Both the position numbers and the translations under genes were made by a program. This document shows positions 1-10,085 of a stretch of 64,000 nucleotides of DNA, piece by piece (position 1 is the first letter of the stretch; every line of letters starts with the position of its first letter). This DNA is from Cycas panzhihuaensis (Eukaryota; Cycadophyta). The DNA lies in contig CM041465.1 in the NCBI GenBank assembly GCA_023213395.1, positions 120,659,741 to 120,723,740 of the forward strand, read 5' to 3'. Below the pieces are notes generated by a model. The model made no database searches. It saw nothing but the letters and a program-made list of their open reading frames with translations, and had not been told where the DNA came from.

Positions 1-203
1 TCCTCCATGCTCTCAAACCCGTTCTTTTGTGATGTCATATGCTTGGATACCCCTAAATCAATGTACCATTTATCTAATAAAGTGATCTTGGTAGAGAGTG
101 CAGCTATAGGGCACGTTCTTCTTCAATTTCTCTCATTTGAGATATTATGGGTGTATCTCTTCCTCTTTTGCATGTTAAATTTTCTTTTTTTGTAGTTTCT
201 AAT
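1..203 (-). pseudogene. Element J gag end and protease remnant
   Basis: Reading the minus strand, the zinc-knuckle codons interrupted at 7313 continue here as a basic stretch (RNYKKRKFNMQKRK), reach a stop, and after a frame change give KWYIDLGVSKHMTSQKNGFE. This is the copia aspartic protease active-site region, normally D-S-G-A-S-x-H-M-T. The active-site triplet is D-L-G here, so the catalytic motif is damaged. The protease would have cut the Gag-Pol polyprotein in the virus-like particle. Identification rests on the motif and on its order after gag. Confidence 0.65.
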
Positions 204-208
204 GATGT
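204..208. repeat. Target-site duplication of element A, left copy (GATGT)
   Basis: GATGT directly precedes the left LTR of A and is matched exactly by GATGT at 7313-7317. A 5-bp duplication is what copia integrase leaves, and it fixes the ends of A to the base. Confidence 0.9.
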
Positions 209-478
209 TGTGAAAAATGGGCATTAAGCCACATTAGTCCCAAGAACTTAAGTGAAAGCACAATACCACAAATGCATGAAGCATAAAACACAAAGAACAC
301 AAAGAGAAATAGGAGCAAGATCAAGATACCATGAATGGGGGTTGGAATTAGTCCAACCACCAAAGAATGCTTCAGCTTGATTAGCAAACTGACAGAATAA
401 CAATGAGCTCCAACTCTTGAGTCAAGCAACAATGAAGAGAGGCCTCATTAAATAGAGGAAGATGAGAGGCCAAAGGCT

Positions 479-510
479 ATTGCATGATTGACAAGTGTCA
501 ATCATGCAAT
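479..510. promoter_or_regulatory. U3 dyad 1 of element A
   Basis: Two perfect 15-bp arms, ATTGCATGATTGACA and TGTCAATCATGCAAT, around the centre AG. An identical copy is at 7042-7073 in the other LTR. In the element's sense it lies just upstream of the TATA-like box. Related elements keep the dyad with altered but still complementary arms. It could be a dimeric protein site or an RNA hairpin; the role is unproven. Confidence 0.6.
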
Positions 511-624
511 GCATGCTTGCATGTAGGACTAGTGTCCATTGGGAGCTCTTGTGAGCAAAAGTGCAAGGGGGTCATTTGACCCTCAAGTGACAATGTTATG
601 TCACTAGACATAAAGTGGGTGTGT

Positions 625-648
625 ACTTTATCACTTAAGTGATAAAGT
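625..648. promoter_or_regulatory. U3 dyad 2 of element A
   Basis: A perfect 24-bp palindrome, ACTTTATCACTT followed by its exact complement. A copy lies in the right LTR near 7187-7210. Element C keeps an 18-bp perfect core at 57035-57052; element B keeps it imperfectly. Position in U3 suggests a regulatory site. Confidence 0.5.
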
Positions 649-741
649 CACACCTAAAGTACAAAAGTGCACACATAATACAAAACTAGAAAGTACATTA
701 GCTTAACATTATAAACATAAGGTAAACCATGAGGTTTAACA

Positions 742-750
742 CCCCCCCTT
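742..750 (-). other. Polypurine tract of element A
   Basis: CCCCCCCTT on the plus strand, so AAGGGGGGG in the element's sense, immediately before the 3' LTR. This is the expected primer for plus-strand DNA synthesis. The same tract stands at the equivalent place in B and I. Confidence 0.85.
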
Positions 751-768
751 ATTGTTTATAATGTTGAG

Positions 769-1131
769 TCAGACTCTTAGACCATCTCTAAATTTTACAA
801 ATTTGTCTCTACCAAGTGGCTTGGTAAAGATATCTACCGTCAGCTGCTCTGTTGGTCGATATTGAAGAGTGATCCCACCACTGTGTACGTGCTCCCTGAT
901 GAAATGGTGGTGAACTTCAATATGTTTGGTCCGTGCATGGAAGACTGGATTCTTAGTTAGCTTGAGGACACTCTGATTGTCACAATGGATCTTTGGTCTT
1001 CTTGAAATCCAAGCTCACCAAGAATCCGGCGAAGCTAGATAGCCTCACAAGTCGCTACCGACCGCAGCCTTTGTACTGCTCGGTGGAGGACAAGGTAACA
1101 TTTGGTTGCTTCTTGCAACTCCATGAAACAA
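769..1131 (-). pseudogene. Element A RNase H, C-terminal part, frameshifted
   Basis: The minus strand, in shifting frames, gives the end of copia RNase H: NVTLSS, then FHARTKHIEVHHHFIREHV and DIFTKPLGRDKF, then a stop at 769-771. RNase H degrades the RNA of the RNA-DNA hybrid during reverse transcription. At least two frameshifts separate this from the RT frame upstream, where the [16 protein letters not shown] part of RNase H still lies. This segment is not translatable as it stands. Confidence 0.75.
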
Positions 1132-2286
1132 TCACGAACCAAGGGTAAAACAGTAACCCGAGGTTGATTTCCTGCTATCATGGCATCCTGCCCAATCAGA
1201 ATCAGAGAACCCCTCCAAAGTGAAGCTCTCCTTATGTACATACTCATGTCCAAGCTGCAATGTTCCTTTGATATACTTGAGTATGCGTTTTGCTGCTTGC
1301 CAATGCTTCTGATTGGGTTGAGACATGAAGCGAGAGCAAATCCCAAATGCAAATGAGATGTCTGGACGAGTGTTGGTGAGATATATCAAGCTACCAATCA
1401 ACTGTCGATAAAGAGTGGAATCCGGTTCGCCTTCCTCATTAAGAGAAAGCTTGGTGCCGTTCTCCATGGGTGTAGGCGCTGCCTTGCAGTCGTGCATCCT
1501 GAATCTCTGCAAGATGTCCCAAGAATATTTTGCTTGGGAAATGAAGATATAGCCTGGCTGCTGCCATACCCCAAAGCCTAGAAAGTAATGGAGAAGTCCA
1601 AGATCAGTCATCTCAAAACTTCTCTTCAAATCATCCTGGAGAACATTGATGAGCTTAATGTCATCACCTGTGATCACTAAGTCATCTACATACAAGGCAA
1701 TATAAATGACATGGTGATGTTCATGTTTGATATATAAGTTTGGATCAGATATGGATCGATGAAACCCATGTCTCAAAAAGTATTCATCGATTTTTGCACA
1801 TGCCCTAGGAGCTTGCTTCAAGCCATGCAAAGCCTTCTTGAGGCGACATACCAAATGCTCCTTGCCTTGTTCCTTGTAACCAGGAGGTTGCTCCAAGTAT
1901 ACCTCCTCTTGAAGATCGCCGTTGAGGAAGGCGCTCTTCACGTCCATCTGATATACGGGCCATTTGCATTGTGCAGCTAAGGCCAAGAGAAGTCTGATGG
2001 TGTTCATGTTTGCTACAGGTGCAAAGGTCTCCTCGTAATCAATTCCTTCCTTTTGCTTGAACCCCTTTGCTACAAGTCTTGCTTTCTGTCTCTTGAGTGT
2101 CCTATCAGCATGGAATTTGGTCTTGTAGACCCATTTACAACTGATTGCTCGCTTGTGTGGAGGCAATTCGACCAAGTCCCAAGTACCATTCTTGTGAATG
2201 GATTGAATCTCCTCATCCATGGCAACTTTCCAACTATCACTTTGTGAAGCCTCTGCAAAGGTAGTAGGCTCATCAATAGAAAGCAC
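1132..2286 (-). pseudogene. Element A reverse transcriptase and RNase H N-terminus
   Basis: An open stretch of 384 codons. In order it shows the pre-RT segment ([10 protein letters not shown]), [33 protein letters not shown], the polymerase core [11 protein letters not shown] with both catalytic aspartates, [31 protein letters not shown] and the first RNase H motif [18 protein letters not shown]. These are diagnostic copia RT motifs. A small deletion replaces the usual AWYAKID with ACAKID. The frame is separated from the integrase frame by a shift near 2290 and breaks in RNase H near 1132, so it is a long fragment of pol rather than an independent gene. Confidence 0.9.
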
Positions 2287-3564
2287 TTGACCATAAGTGT
2301 AAAGTTTGTTTGCTGCCGATACTTTGATGGACGTTTCCCTTCAATGATATGACCATTCTGTACCGTTTGAGTGTACCACTTAGGTAACTTCTGAAATGAT
2401 GTGGCATGAACCTCAATATCTTCTGGTCTAAGTGTAGGAGTAACAGAAGATGAAGTGGAAGGTTCAAGTGGAGCAGATGAAGATGAAGTAGATGGTACAG
2501 GAGGTGCAGATGAAGAACATGGTGTATAAGATTGAGAGGAAGGAAAATCCTCAACAATCTTTTTCCCTTTGTCAATGGGGGGTTGGATTGATGCCATATC
2601 CAACTCTTTTTGATCATCCTCAACAAAGATTACATCTCTTAAGAGATGCATTTTTCTCCCAACTGGATCATACAACTTGTAGGCTTTGCTATGGATTGCA
2701 TATCCTACAAAAATGCATTTGAGGCTATGTTTGTCCAACTTTGTTCTTTGTTGATCTGGTATGTGCATATACGCAGTACATGTGAATGTCCTCAAATGGC
2801 TGATAGTTGGCTTCTTACCAGACCATGCCTCCTCAGGTGTGATATCGGTGACTACTGTTGTAGGACTTCGATTGGCCACATAGGTTGCTGTATGAAATGC
2901 TTGCCCAAGAAGCTCTTGGAAGCCCTTTGCATGCATCATTGTTTTGGCTTTATTAGCCAAAGTTCTATTCATCCTCCTGAGACTCCATTTTGCCGAGGAG
3001 TATGAGGAGTCGTGAGTTGTCTCCGAATTCCATTATCCTTGCAAAATTGGTTGAATTCATTTGAAGTGAATTCACCTCCATTATCTCGACCTTAATGTGC
3101 CAATTGAGTAGCGATTCATTTTCTACTTCCGCCTTGAACTCTTTGAACTTGGAGAAGGCTTCGATATTTGCTTTAGGAAGTAGACCCACTTTGTGAGAGA
3201 AGTCATCAATGAAAGATATGTAGTACAATGCTCCTCCAAAAGATTGGGTGGACATGGGTCCACACAAGTCTGACTGAACTAATCGCAAAGGATAAGATGC
3301 ACGCCATGCTTTGCCTTTAGGAAAAGGTAGCCGATGTTGTGTCCCCATTATGCAAGCTTCGCAAAGACATTTTGAACCATACATCTTTGGAAGCCCATAC
3401 ACCATGCTTTTGTTTATCATCTCGCTTGATTGTCTAGGCTTAAATGTCCTAGACGTTGATGCCATAACTGAATTTTTGACAAAGATGTGGAACCAGAGTA
3501 AGCAGAATCAAGAGTAATGTTATTGGCATCTAACTTATAAAGACCTTGATCCTCATAGGCTACT
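2287..3564 (-). pseudogene. Element A integrase and integrase-RT linker
   Basis: Copia integrase in three frames. The zinc-binding end reads LWHQRLGHLSLDN and CLCEACIMGTQHRLPFPKGK. The catalytic core reads VQSDLCGPMSTQSFGGALYYISFIDDFSHK. The conserved part after the core reads MNRTLANKAKTMMH, ANRSPTTVVTDITPEEAWSGKKP and [20 protein letters not shown] Ser/Pro-rich linker follows toward RT. The region between the first two catalytic acids and the third is scrambled by a frameshift near 3100. Integrase would insert the cDNA, and the GATGT duplication shows that such an enzyme acted, probably supplied in trans. Confidence 0.85.
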
Positions 3565-3984
3565 TCACGATCCGTCATCTTTGTCACAAATAATACATTT
3601 CCCATTTATAAATAGTACGCTCATTTGTTGCTTGTTCAACTGGCTAACAAATAGCAGATTCTTCTCCATAGAAGGAATGAAGCAGGCATTACTGTTGGGA
3701 AATGATGAGGAAGGATTTTGAGGAGAATGAAAAGGAGCTATCGTGCCTATTCCTGAAATCTCAATTGATTCATTGTTTCTAAAGGTCACTGATTGACCTT
3801 TACCTTCCTTGATGTTGCATAGGAGTTCTTCACTCCCCGTCATATGTTGAGAAGCTCCTGAATCGACGATCCAAGTGTTGTCAATGTTGCATGATTGGTA
3901 TGCACAAAACAGTTTGTCTTCATTGGCAAACTGATTAAAATGGCGTTGGTAGCCACCTCTTTGACCCCCTCGCTCGATAGGCAC
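3565..3984 (-). pseudogene. Element A protease region
   Basis: A 139-codon open stretch with NTWIVDSGASQHMTGS, the intact copia aspartic protease active site (D-S-G), followed by IPSMEKNLLFVSQL, a conserved block downstream of the active site. It overlaps but is out of frame with gag upstream and with integrase downstream, so the Gag-Pol fusion is broken on both sides. Confidence 0.85.
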
Positions 3985-4068
3985 CTCGATTTGGTCGGGG
4001 GATTCTTCTTGATCCGTTGGAACCTTTGTTGAAACTATTGTCGTGGCCGTTGTCTTTGACCCCGTTCT

Positions 4069-4890
4069 TTATTCTTCTTTGTTGTCTTGAAGATCCGTTT
4101 GCTTCTTTACGCAATCGTGCAATGTAGCGGGTTTGCCACAATAATGACATACGACATTGGACTTGGAAGATCCAATGTTCATATTTCCAAACTGCTTTGT
4201 GAATGCAGGTTTGGATTTTTGATTTGCCTTTGCCTTTGCTGTGAAAGCACCTGTTGTAGATGGTTCTTCATTATCCTTAGTATAGATTTGTTCTTCTTGA
4301 AGCAATAAGCTTTCAAGTTCATTAAATGTCATCTCCCTTAGTGAACCATCTCGTGTAGTTGATGATATAAAGCCGTTGTAGTCCTTTGGTAATTCTTTTG
4401 TGATGGAGGCTACGATTTCATCTCTTGTAGCTGGACTACCTAATGTATTTAATTCATTACAAACCTCCTTAATGGAGGATAAGAATGCCGACATTGGCTT
4501 TACAAATTTGATGGAGTACAATTTTGCTTTTATCATCAAAATGCGAGCTTCATCTCGCCTTTCATACAAAGAGGACAATGTGTCCCATGCTTCTTTAGAA
4601 GATTTTGCAGAAGAAATATTTTGGTCTACATTTATGTCCACAACCATACGAATGAATGCCAAAGCAATTTCGTCTTTGGCCTCCCATGCAGCAACATGTT
4701 CATCATCCACAGGTGCATGTTGAATTTCATCATTATTATCCACAGGTGCAGGATTGGGGATTCTTCCAGAAACATATCCCCAAAATTCATTCATTATCAA
4801 GAGATTTTTTGTGATTCTTTTCCATTCTTGATAATTTGATTGCCTTGTTAGCCTTATGGTACATGCATTAAGCATGTTTATGGCAGCCAT
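4069..4890 (-). CDS. Element A Gag (truncated at the zinc knuckle)
   Basis: 273 codons from MAAINMLNAC. The same start is used by gag of C and, with a mutated ATG, B. The N-terminus (about residues 1-45, TIRL...NYQEWK) and the middle (EAWDTLSSLYERRDEA and on) match the copia capsid layout known as DUF4219/UBN2. Near residue 248 the nucleocapsid CHYCGKP begins, but a frameshift turns the expected G-H-x4-C into ATLHDC. The true continuation (YIARLRKEANGSS) is in another frame down to 3935. Gag would form the cytoplasmic particle; this copy lacks a complete RNA-binding knuckle. Confidence 0.88.
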   Translation of the reverse strand: MAAINMLNACTIRLTRQSNYQEWKRITKNLLIMNEFWGYVSGRIPNPAPVDNNDEIQHAPVDDEHVAAWEAKDEIALAFIRMVVDINVDQNISSAKSSKEAWDTLSSLYERRDEARILMIKAKLYSIKFVKPMSAFLSSIKEVCNELNTLGSPATRDEIVASITKELPKDYNGFISSTTRDGSLREMTFNELESLLLQEEQIYTKDNEEPSTTGAFTAKAKANQKSKPAFTKQFGNMNIGSSKSNVVCHYCGKPATLHDCVKKQTDLQDNKEE

Positions 4891-6759
4891 CTTTCCACTT
4901 GATTAAGAGCTAACAAGTAACTTGTTGACTTCAAAGCTTCGTCGCTTAAGACCCACCCCCAAACAACACCACCAGTCCTGATTTTACAAGAAGATCCAAC
5001 AACCGGTGGGGTGAAGAGAGGTGGAGGACTCTGGCTATTGAGTTGACCCAAAGTTAAGTGTAGCAGAGGCAAGGATTTGACCTTTTTCGAGCCTCTCCAA
5101 CCCAATTTTAAATTCACTTTTAAACAAGTCTAAGTGAATTTTTAATGTCCTCTTACTTGGATTTTTATGCCTTTTGGCTTACAAAGAATGCTTCTTAAGA
5201 AGCAATGAAAAAATTTCAAGTGCTTTATGATCCAAGTGAGGTGCTATGTATGCTTGAGTACAATGATAAAGTACTTTGAGTACTTAAAAGAAAATGATGC
5301 AAGGAACCTTTGATGAAGACAACAAAAATGGGTTCCTTTTAACCTTCAAAATCTGATAAAGTGATGAAGCCACAAGGAAGGTGTACTCAAGAAATGCTCC
5401 AAAGCCAACACGAACTCCACGCAACAGCTGTTGAGACTTAAAAAAAGTCTCAACAATCCAACAAGAAAATTGTGATTTTATTAAGTTTCAAATTGAGCCT
5501 TCCTTTTTTTGAACTTTTGAAGGCCAAGGTCACCATGCAAGGTGCCAAAAAATGAAGTTAGGTGGTAATTTTCTTCACCTTTACAATGTAGATATGCCTT
5601 TTGATTACATTAATTAAGCTCAATGATGCTTTAATAGCATGAAAGTGTGCTAAAAGAGCTTAAAACAAGTGCTGAAAATCAACTTTTTAACAATTTTGCC
5701 TCCTTAGAACACCACGCAGGGAGTCTTTTTTGGCATTAACGCAAAAGTTTTTGAGTCTCCAAGTAAGTGAGTTCAAGTTAGTATTGGTGATTTAATGAAA
5801 TCACTCAATACTTAAAAGATTTTTTAGCTTCAAAAGTACAAAAAGTGATTTTTCTCTTAATAAATTTAAGCTAAGGTCACTATGCAAAGTGCCTTGATTA
5901 AAAAATTTGACTTAGTAAGAGAAAAAAAACACTTTTAATGTATAAAATACTTGAAAGAGACTTGATTGTTCTTAAATAAAGTCGAAAAATTAAAAATCAT
6001 TAAATACCCTTTGATTTTGGGTTAAAAAATGATTTTTGGTAATTTAAAAGACTTTAAATAAGAGATTTAAGTGATAACTTTAGGAAAAAGATAAATTAAA
6101 AAGAGAATATTCTTATAAATATTCTATTTCTTATAACCTAAAGTTATAAAAGAAATGTTTTTAAAAAATCGAATTTTCGAAAATGCGATTTCCGTAAACC
6201 TCAGCCGACGGAAAACAGCCTCGAAAGTGATTTTTCTCATCGATCGAAGGCAGACTTCAGAAAATGACTTCAGATCTGGACAGCTCTCAACATTCTGAGC
6301 ATTCTAAGTAGTATACGTTGGCACTTTCAGTGAGTGCTTCAAAATGAAGTGAGAAAAAACGGCGGCGGGCGGCGACGACTTCCAAAACACTCAGAAGCTT
6401 GAATCTCAGTGAATACACAGCAGATCAAGCTGAAATTTCAGACGAGGGGCTGCACTGCTGAGACAAAGATTGCTGTCAATTTTCATGTCATTTGGTTGCT
6501 TGTGGGCTCCACAGTGAGCAAAACGAGAAAATGGAGGGCGCCCTTGTGACTAAGAAGAAATGGCAGCCGTACGGCTGTGTAAGGGCTAAAAACTTTCAAC
6601 AAGATGCTTCAAGTTTCTTCTGTGGACGCATCTACAGCTGCATACAGGGTCGACAGTCAGCTAGAATGAGTGAAAAATGAGTAAAAAACCCCTGTTTTTG
6701 ATGAAAAAAATCACTAAAAAATAGTGAATAAAGCTCCTCCTTCTAAAAAAAAAACTCCA
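4891..6759 (-). other. Untranslated leader of element A
   Basis: About 1.9 kb between the primer site and gag with no long frame in the element's sense. It contains blocks shared with the leaders of B and C, including the GGTCACCATGCAAGGTGCC-type motif at 5528-5546 and 5875-5893 and a relative at 5707-5725. Long leaders of this sort usually hold packaging and dimerisation signals; that role is inferred. Confidence 0.6.
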
Positions 6760-6771
6760 GCTCTAATACCA
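6760..6771 (-). other. Primer-binding site of element A
   Basis: In the element's sense TGGTATTAGAGC, two bases inside the 5' LTR. It differs at one position from TGGTATCAGAGC, the usual copia site complementary to the 3' end of initiator-Met tRNA. Confidence 0.85.
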
Positions 6772-6773
6772 AT

Positions 6774-7312
6774 TGTGAAAAATGGGCATTAAGCCACATT
6801 AGTCCCAAGAACTTAAGTGAAAGCACAATACCACAAATGCATGAAGCATAAAACACAAAGAACACAGAGAAATAGGAGCAAGATCAAGATACCATGAATG
6901 GGGGTTGGAATTAGTCCAACCACCAAAGAATGCTTCAGCTTGATTAGCAAACTGACAGAATAACAATGAGCTCCAACTCTTGAGTTAAGCAACAATGAAG
7001 AGAGGCCTCATTAAATAGAGGAAGATGAGAGGCCAAAGGCTATTGCATGATTGACAAGTGTCAATCATGCAATGCATGCTTGCATGTAGGACTAGTGTCC
7101 ATTGGGAGCTCTTGTGAGCAAAAGTGCAAGGGGGTCATTTGACCCTCAAGTGACAACGTTATGTCACTAGACATAAAGTGGGTGTGTACTTTATCACTTA
7201 AGTGATAAAGTCACACCTAAAGTACAAAAGTGCAAAAGTGCACACATAATACAAGACTAGAAAGTACATTAGCTTAACATTATAAACATAAGGTAAACCA
7301 TGAGGTTTAACA
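6774..7312 (-). repeat. 5' LTR of element A
   Basis: 539 bp, matching 209-741 with few substitutions, one 8-bp repeat expansion (GTGCAAAA near 7233) and a 2-bp loss. Dyad 1 is at 7042-7073. Transcription of A would start in this LTR and run leftward. Confidence 0.93.
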
Positions 7313-7317
7313 GATGT
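7313..7317. repeat. Target-site duplication of element A, right copy (GATGT)
   Basis: Exact match to 204-208. Removing A and one copy rejoins the zinc-knuckle codons of element J. Confidence 0.9.
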
Positions 7318-7978
7318 GCCCTAGTTTTCCATGGTAGTAATAGCTCCTTTTCTCAATCCTGTTGGTTTCATCTTTGGGGACTTCGATCTTGGAGCCTTTC
7401 AATTTGAGTTTTGAAGTGAAGGCGTCCTTTAGTTTAGTTTCTTCTTCATGCTTTCTATTTCTCAGTTCTTGATACAGCACAAGGCCACTCAATTCCTCAA
7501 ATGTTATGGTGTTTGTTGGCTTAGAGATGGTGAGTTACACGAGTTCTTTGTTTCTGATCTTTTCTCGGCTGTTCCTAGCTATTCTCTGATTTCTTTTATT
7601 TTAGTTAAGAAGTCTGTCACTACTACTTCTTATTTCAGCTTAATGTTGTGTGGGGCTTCCTTCATGTGTATGATTCTTGCTGGGTTCCTGAGCTTGAACA
7701 TTGATTGCAAAATAACCCACACTTTATTGGATGATGTTATCTTAGAGATATGTGGAAGAATGTGATCTACAACTGGTAGAGTAATGGCTGTTACTACAAT
7801 TCTATCTTTTTTTTTGAAATATTTTGAGTTTATCCAGGTCTGTTGGGAATATTTTAATTCTCTCTATCATCTTCCATGCATTCTTTGTAATTAATATGCT
7901 CTACATCTTAATTTTCCATGTGCTATAATCCTCTCCATTGAGCTTGTCTTGCTTATGTAGAGAATAAATGGTAGTCAT
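7313..7978 (-). pseudogene. Element J gag remnant
   Basis: Starting at an ATG at 7976-7978 (minus) the sequence reads MTTIYSLHKQDKLNGEDYST and then WKIKM, the N-terminal copia gag signature (L-x-G-x-x-Y-x-x-W). Further on it reads ITFEELSGLVLYQELRNRKHEEE and ends in YYYHGKLGHI, a nucleocapsid knuckle cut by element A. Stops and frame changes occur soon after the start and in the middle. This is a decayed capsid/nucleocapsid gene; the family differs from A, B and C. Confidence 0.7.
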
Positions 7979-8985
7979 ATCACAAATTGATGGAACTTTA
8001 TACAACAAGCACATTATTCAGGACCAAAAATATTTCAGGTCCTTCCTCAAACACCCAAAAAAGTTGCAGATTTATATTTATCGTTCGTGTCTTGATTACA
8101 ACACTGAATGACTCAGAAACTAGCAGACCTTTGCCTTGCAAAAGATGAAAGAAATTTTCTCCTTGAATATAGATGTTCAAAATAAATGAATAAGGAAATA
8201 AATTTTGTTCAACACGGCAGAATGCTAATTTGCAGTGCTTTGTCTTAGCACCTGCAATTTGCTACTTGAGCTCCAAATGGGTGGCAGCTGTATGGCAAGA
8301 AGTCCAAGTCTCTCTTCTTCAGCAGATCTCCCAAAAAGAACAATTTTGATTCACTTTAGTTGCTAGCCTGATGAGGACCTTCAATTGGCTGTGAGAATTC
8401 TCATGAGGACCTTCGATTAACTGTGAGTAGGCTCACAGATTTGCAATTTTCAATTCGTTTCTGCCCATTAATTCAAAATTCAAGCGTTTCTTGTGATTTC
8501 CGTGAGTCGGCCTCAAGATTTTCAAATGATGTGCTTCCTTACAGACATCAGTCAGAACCTACTTCAGCTTTCTTGACATGTCAAATACTACCATGTTCTT
8601 GATTGTTGATCAAAAAATCCCTTGTAGACGTTGGTCAAAACTGACATCTACTTCCCTTGACAGATTGTTGTTCAGCGATTCTAAGAGGCACAATGACAGA
8701 TGTCGGTCAGAACCAACATTGATTCTTCGAATACATCATCTTTGAAATTTGTTTTGGCATCTATTTATGAGTGCTGGCTTAGCCAAAATGTCAACTGACT
8801 TTGGTGATAGAGCAAGACCAATCAACTAGGACAAGGTACTTTCTCCTCAGGAGGTTGGCTGCTAGAAACTCAGCCCTAGCAGGGCATCTTACATGAAGAT
8901 AGACATGGCACAGATCTGAAGGAGACTTTTATCTTGAAGCCTCCAATTATTGACTTCTTCAAGGAAAAATTGCCCTAGATTTAAT
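7979..8985 (-). other. Untranslated leader of element J
   Basis: About 1 kb between primer site and gag, without a recognisable coding frame. It holds short internal repeats: TGAGGACCTTC at 8372 and 8404, and three imperfect copies of an AGACATCAGTCAGAACC-like motif at about 8543, 8624 and 8698. Confidence 0.5.
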
Positions 8986-8999
8986 CCACTCTGATACTG
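8986..8999 (-). other. Degenerate primer-binding site of element J
   Basis: In the element's sense CAGTATCAGAGTGG, abutting the LTR. It resembles TGGTATCAGAGTGG-type initiator-Met sites with changes in the first bases. Confidence 0.5.
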
Positions 9000-9283
9000 T
9001 GTAGGAAATCAGAGATACACAAACAGCGAGTGCTCAATACCTTTAGCGAAATGCAATCACTTCAATTGATTGAATTGTTATTGAGAGCTATCATGCATTT
9101 ATATGTCAACATGTAGCTTGCACGAAAAACATGGAAGCTATGCAAAACTTACTAAAAATTACAACTAAAGTACAAAAGAATTTCCTATTGTACACCATAG
9201 AAAGAATAAACTAGAATGATCATTATCTTAAACAGTTTATTATCTTTCTTGACTTGATTATCACTATTTTTATTTTTCCAACA
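9000..9283 (-). repeat. 5' LTR of element J
   Basis: 284 bp from TGTAGGAAATC to TTTTTCCAACA on the plus strand, so TGTTGG...CCTACA in the element's sense. The partner LTR is outside the window, so the ends rest on TG...CA, the adjoining primer site and position. Confidence 0.55.
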
Positions 9284-9545
9284 TTCATTGAGAGTCCAAT
9301 GTTAGTACATTAGCCACACAGAACCTTGAATTGGTTGATTTTGTGAGCCAATAAGGCTATGTGATCTGTATATAACAAGGATAATGGTTAGTTCAGTTAA
9401 GCTTACTTTGTGAGTCTGCATTTTGAAGAGAGCAGCATACAGGGGATATCGCTGTTTCTTATGTATTTAGAACAACCCTTGACTGTTCTCAGCTATTACT
9501 TTGCGGTATAGGGTATGTGTTGTTTTCTGTAACTTAAGGGGGATC
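9284..9545. other. Unassigned DNA right of element J
   Basis: No frame or repeat that I recognise. It holds the expected position of J's right target duplication (TTCAT after 9283), which cannot be verified without the left end. Confidence 0.3.
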
Positions 9546-9680
9546 TTAATTTTTTCCATTGCCTCCCTCGAATCTTCCCTTTGTACTTTGTTGAAAGGTT
9601 TTCCCAAAGTCCATGAAGCAATAAAGCAGGCCTCCTCTAGCTTCTCTGCATTCTTCTGTAATTGTTCTTAAAGTGATTAG
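9546..9680 (-). pseudogene. LINE reverse-transcriptase fragment
   Basis: Minus strand, 44 codons then a stop: LITLRTITEECREARGG, then LLYCFMDFGKTFQQS. Non-LTR retrotransposon RTs have TLRTIIEE...Y-x-x-F-V-D-F-x-K-A-F-D at this point (polymerase motif A), and the catalytic aspartate of MDF is present. Adjacent sequence further along the minus strand is too decayed to extend it safely. It could be a 5'-truncated LINE. Confidence 0.5.
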
Positions 9681-10085
9681 ATAATCCACCGTTTAGTGCT
9701 TTAGTCCAAAAGTTGCTTGCCCCTTGCCTTCTTTTGTTCATCTCTGCCCAAAGATGTGTCCAATTTTGGTATTTGCTTCATATGAGTAAATGCTTGTTAA
9801 CGGTGATCCTTCCATGAACATAGTTTCAGCAATTGTCAGCTGACAATTGCCTTGTCAAACTGCATTTTCTTTCATTGCTTGTAAATTTATTGCTTGCTTA
9901 AGATTGTAGTCATTATCGCAGAAAACCCAGCTTTGCCTCTTGGTTCAGAATGCACAAAACCACGGTAACTGTTTGAAGTTTATGTATTCTTTTGTTGTTT
10001 TGTATGGAATTTTGGCATAGTTACTCTCTTCAAAACATGAGCACAAGTTTGTGAGCTTCATGTTATTGTTGATTTTCTTACAAAG
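9681..10085. other. Unassigned DNA, possibly intron
   Basis: No supported gene. It precedes the RRP9-like exon and ends in a pyrimidine-rich stretch (TTGATTTTCTTACAAAG) suitable as a 3' splice site. Confidence 0.35.

Larger units (their letters stand above)
209..741 (-). repeat. 3' LTR of element A
   Basis: 533 bp, starting TGTGAAAAATGG and ending GGTTTAACA on the plus strand, so it is a TG...CA LTR in the sense of the element. It matches 6774-7312 almost throughout. It carries two long dyads (479-510 and 625-648) and a TATA-like CTATTTAATG in the element's sense near 446-455. Confidence 0.93.
209..7312 (-). mobile_element. Ty1/copia element A, complete, youngest in window
   Basis: A complete 7.1-kb copia retrotransposon on the minus strand. 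It has near-identical LTRs (209-741 and 6774-7312), a primer-binding site, gag, protease, integrase, RT, RNase H and polypurine tract, flanked by GATGT. By eye the LTRs differ by only a few substitutions plus a 2-bp and an 8-bp indel, so insertion was recent. Despite this, gag-pol is broken by several frameshifts. It belongs to the same family as B and C, judged by the gag start, leader blocks and LTR plan. Confidence 0.95.
1..9283 (-). mobile_element. Ty1/copia element J, old, interrupted by A
   Basis: An outer copia retrotransposon on the minus strand. Seen: a gag remnant at 7313-7978, a protease remnant at 1-203, a degenerate primer-binding site at 8986-8999 and a TG...CA 5' LTR at 9000-9283. 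The gag and protease pieces are separated only by element A and its 5-bp duplication, and the zinc-knuckle frame reads across the junction. The 3' part of pol and the 3' LTR lie left of the window. Stops and a frameshift show that it is dead. Confidence 0.75.

Noticed and set aside
479-510. Reading dyad 1 as terminal inverted repeats of a MITE
   Set aside because: The arms are only 2 bp apart and always sit at the same place inside an LTR, with no target duplication around them.
479-510. Naming WRKY or homeodomain factors as binders of TTGACA/TGTCAA
   Set aside because: The core resembles W-box and TALE sites, but it is too short to assign a factor from sequence alone.
9781-10020. Possible upstream RRP9 exon near a CAG...GTAACT pair (about 9920-9965)
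   Set aside because: The short frame between the splice-like signals does not resemble a WD repeat.
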